The position numbers and the translations under genes were made by a program. Under the pieces are notes generated by a model that did not search any database, was not told the origin of the DNA, and saw nothing but the letters and a program-made list of their open reading frames with translations. A stretch of DNA of 9,071 bases from Candidatus Helarchaeota archaeon (GTDB lineage Archaea > Asgardarchaeota > Lokiarchaeia > Helarchaeales > HEL-GB-A), in NCBI GenBank assembly GCA_013375405.1, contig JABXJU010000184.1, positions 1-9,071 on the forward strand, written 5' to 3'. Of this stretch, positions 8,301 to 9,071 are shown piece after piece (position 1 is the stretch's first letter; each line of letters starts with the position of its first letter).

Positions 8301-9071
8301 AATTGGCCCAAAATCTAAACAACTTCGCCCCCGGCGTCGCGCTCGTGAAGTTTAAAAGGTGGATTTGTTGTCCAGTAAAGTCTGTTGCTATTGTATAATT
8401 CGTCGTATTAAGTGGATGGTAATACCATAGTGTATCGACAAGTCCGGTACCATTGTCACAGGTCACTGTCATTTGAGTCGTTTGATTTACGAATAAATAA
8501 GTTGTGTTCGCCACGACACTCAATGATGGCTCATCCAAAGTTATTGTATAGTTTATCCAAAGATAGACGTCATCGATGGAAATAGTAATACTATTATTTA
8601 AAATGAAATTATCGGCGAGATACACTCGAAGTGAGAGTGTAATATTCACATTTTTTTGGATTAAGGGGGTGACATCATATCCACCCGTTTTGGCGTCTTG
8701 AAAACTCGCGGTAGCAGAACTCAGTTTGACGGTTTCGGAATGCGGAATATTATTAATCAACATTCTGATTTCAGCGTTGGGGGAGTCCGCTGTAGGCCAA
8801 CTCTGATTTGATCTATATCTGAAATGTAACCTTGCCGAATCTACTAGAAGGGTCCCTGGGGTTTGGGGTAGTTCATTTCCTACCTGGTTCCAATCCGCGT
8901 AGGTGTTGCGATCAATGTTTTTCTCGTAGGAAAAGGTTAGATTGAACGATTTAATCCGGATCATGGTCCAAGTATCCAAATCAAACGCTGGATCATTATC
9001 TTCGCAATAAATGAATATTCCCAGAGTAATGGTAAAGTTATAATCATCGCTTCCTAAAGCAGATGTTAAAT
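5359..9071 (-). CDS. Giant surface protein with ten Ig-like 96-residue repeats and C-terminal membrane anchor, 5'-truncated
   Basis: A probable type I membrane protein forming an extracellular stalk, adhesin or surface-layer component. The frame stays open to the right edge; the TTG at 8979 is an internal Leu codon, and 30 further residues precede it. Numbering from that codon, residues 1-150 form a beta-rich domain (YADWNQVGNE, VDSARLHFRYR, GYDVTPLIQ), and the residues at the edge look like the end of a previous copy. Residues 151-1110 are ten repeats of exactly 96 residues, each with a lone Cys, a WY pair, a WAN sequon and a late Trp. I count about 55 N-x-S/T sites in the repeats. A membrane helix at 1111-1136 is followed by a 70-residue basic cytoplasmic tail. 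The signal peptide must lie outside the window. The HhH gene follows by 24 bases. I do not recognise a named family; an Ig-like or PKD-like fold is likely. Confidence 0.9.
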   Translation of the reverse strand, partial: LTSALGSDDYNFTITLGIFIYCEDNDPAFDLDTWTMIRIKSFNLTFSYEKNIDRNTYADWNQVGNELPQTPGTLLVDSARLHFRYRSNQSWPTADSPNAEIRMLINNIPHSETVKLSSATASFQDAKTGGYDVTPLIQKNVNITLSLRVYLADNFILNNSITISIDDVYLWINYTITLDEPSLSVVANTTYLFVNQTTQMTVTCDNGTGLVDTLWYYHPLNTTNYTIATDFTGQQIHLLNFTSATPGAKLFRFWANSSIGLESYDEVLVVWVQSTAPTLSVTANVTNLFMLDYTNITVTCENGSGLVDTLWYFNPITGSNTTLATDFTGIQSFSIYDTSTIAGPYIYQFWANSSLGIEVYDDITIVWVEPQPPILTVLANTTSLFLTQWVQINVSCLSGTGNISRVWYENPFTGSNITLGTNFAGLQTFYVYNTTLIAGSYEYKFWANSTYRVNVSTSIIIVWVTPVPPLLTVVANITNPYTNDWTNLTVTCQSGSGNVSRLWYNNPFDGTNNTIATDFSGFQIHYLAFTNDTAGQYEFKFWANSTLGLLATESVTVMWVEPQPPALTVSANDTTPDVNEWTQLTITCQSGSGSVSRLWYNNPFDGTNNTLATDFTGLQTHYVDFMNDTAGPYEFKVWANSSLGLEVTESVTVVWVEPLPPALTLIANTTNPFINFWTEITLGCQSGSGNVSHVWYENPFTGTNITLGTNFAGYQIFYVYNMSTTPVIQEYKFWANSTLGLETFDSIIIVWAEPQPPALNVLANTTTLYLDLTVQINVSCLSGSGNVSHVWYENPFTGTNITLGTNFAGLQTFYVYNASPTAGPYQYTFWANSTFLAEESTSLMIVWVTPVPPLLNVIANITDPYTNDWTELTVTCQPGSVNVSHLWYLNPFIGSNTTLATNFVLLQAFPITNQSPTAGAYEYKFWANTSLGEEVYAFITVVWVDPLPPTLDVSANTTVLDVNEWVQFNVTCENGSGLVDTLWYHNPLLGSNTTLANDFTGSQTYYLDFTSLTPGPYDFKFWANSTFDLEVSETITITWTALSPPSLTVSASPQNPETKKNTYINVTCTSGSGNVSHLWYLNPFTGINVTLATNFSGFYSEILIFTRSEAGEFEFKFWANSTFGLDAIPVSVLVNWIAPSFTWLIWTLVGVLGAVAGAFTVYQLYFKVPKTIRTIRKTKRDINKGKETPPLDLKKREAMVEDIYLEKLKLGKIGKAPVAKPEPETISVLKKSKGME
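5572..5649 (-). other. C-terminal transmembrane helix of the surface protein
   Basis: Residues 1111-1136 (numbered from the TTG at 8979) are a hydrophobic run with TLVGVLGAVAGAFTVY, bordered on the C-terminal side by KVPKTIRTIRKTKR. The positive-inside rule puts the repeats outside and the tail inside. A GAVAG (GxxxG) step could pack helices together. Confidence 0.88.
5650..8529 (-). repeat. Ten gapless 288-base tandem units (96 residues each)
   Basis: In protein order the units begin at bases 8529, 8241, 7953, 7665, 7377, 7089, 6801, 6513, 6225 and 5937 and end at 5650. I counted every unit by hand and each is exactly 96 residues with no insertion or deletion. Conserved in all ten are a Cys at unit position 24, WY at about 35-36, WAN near 74-76 followed by a sequon, and Trp near 91. 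The order Cys, Trp, (A/P)G.Y or similar, then AN..G matches Ig strands B, C and F, but the strand-F Cys is replaced by an aromatic or other residue. Confidence 0.95.

Noticed and set aside
5650..8529. CRISPR-like or satellite nature of the regular 288-base repeats
   Set aside because: The period is a whole number of codons, the frame is open throughout, and variation is mostly at protein-tolerable positions, so these are protein domain repeats.
8977..8979. TTG as the start of the surface protein
   Set aside because: No stop separates it from the right edge, no signal peptide follows it, and the upstream residues look like part of the same beta-rich protein.

Overview
The window reads as archaeal, most likely an Asgard archaeon (Lokiarchaeia/Heimdallarchaeia-type) or a close relative. 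The reasons are an AT-rich genome, a JAMM metalloprotease that resembles eukaryotic proteasome lid Rpn11 more than bacterial JAMM enzymes, a helix-hairpin-helix plus winged-helix protein, T-tract terminators, a mix of a start without Shine-Dalgarno and an internal operon gene with a strong one, and a very large sequon-rich surface protein anchored by a C-terminal membrane helix. The lineage is an inference; no rRNA, tRNA or marker gene is present.

Layout. Bases 2-1711 (+) hold the 3' part of an AMP-forming acyl-CoA ligase whose start lies left of the window; it carries an unusual insertion of about 150 residues. A 153-base AT-rich gap with possible promoter elements precedes 1865-3922 (+), a complete 685-residue protein made of two copies of a TPR-like helical module followed by an intact Rpn11-like JAMM domain and a small winged-helix-like tail. 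This gene converges on a minus-strand pair across a 65-base A/T-rich gap that probably terminates both transcripts. The minus-strand pair runs right to left: 5359-9071 encodes a giant surface protein truncated by the right edge, with ten exactly 96-residue Ig-like repeats, one membrane helix and a basic cytoplasmic tail. Only 24 bases downstream, 3988-5334 encodes a cytosolic protein with a lysine/alanine/proline repeat tail, a helix-hairpin-helix domain and winged-helix-like regions.

How they may work together. The surface protein and the HhH protein are almost certainly one transcription unit, so the most interesting untested idea is a cell-surface Ig-like stalk paired with a cytosolic helical/winged-helix partner. 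The TPR-JAMM protein is an independent unit. By family it is a candidate deubiquitinase-like isopeptidase, but no ubiquitin, E1 or E2 gene lies in the window. The acyl-CoA ligase appears metabolically unrelated. No RNA gene, CRISPR array, insertion sequence or origin was seen, and no stretch over 300 bases lacks a gene.
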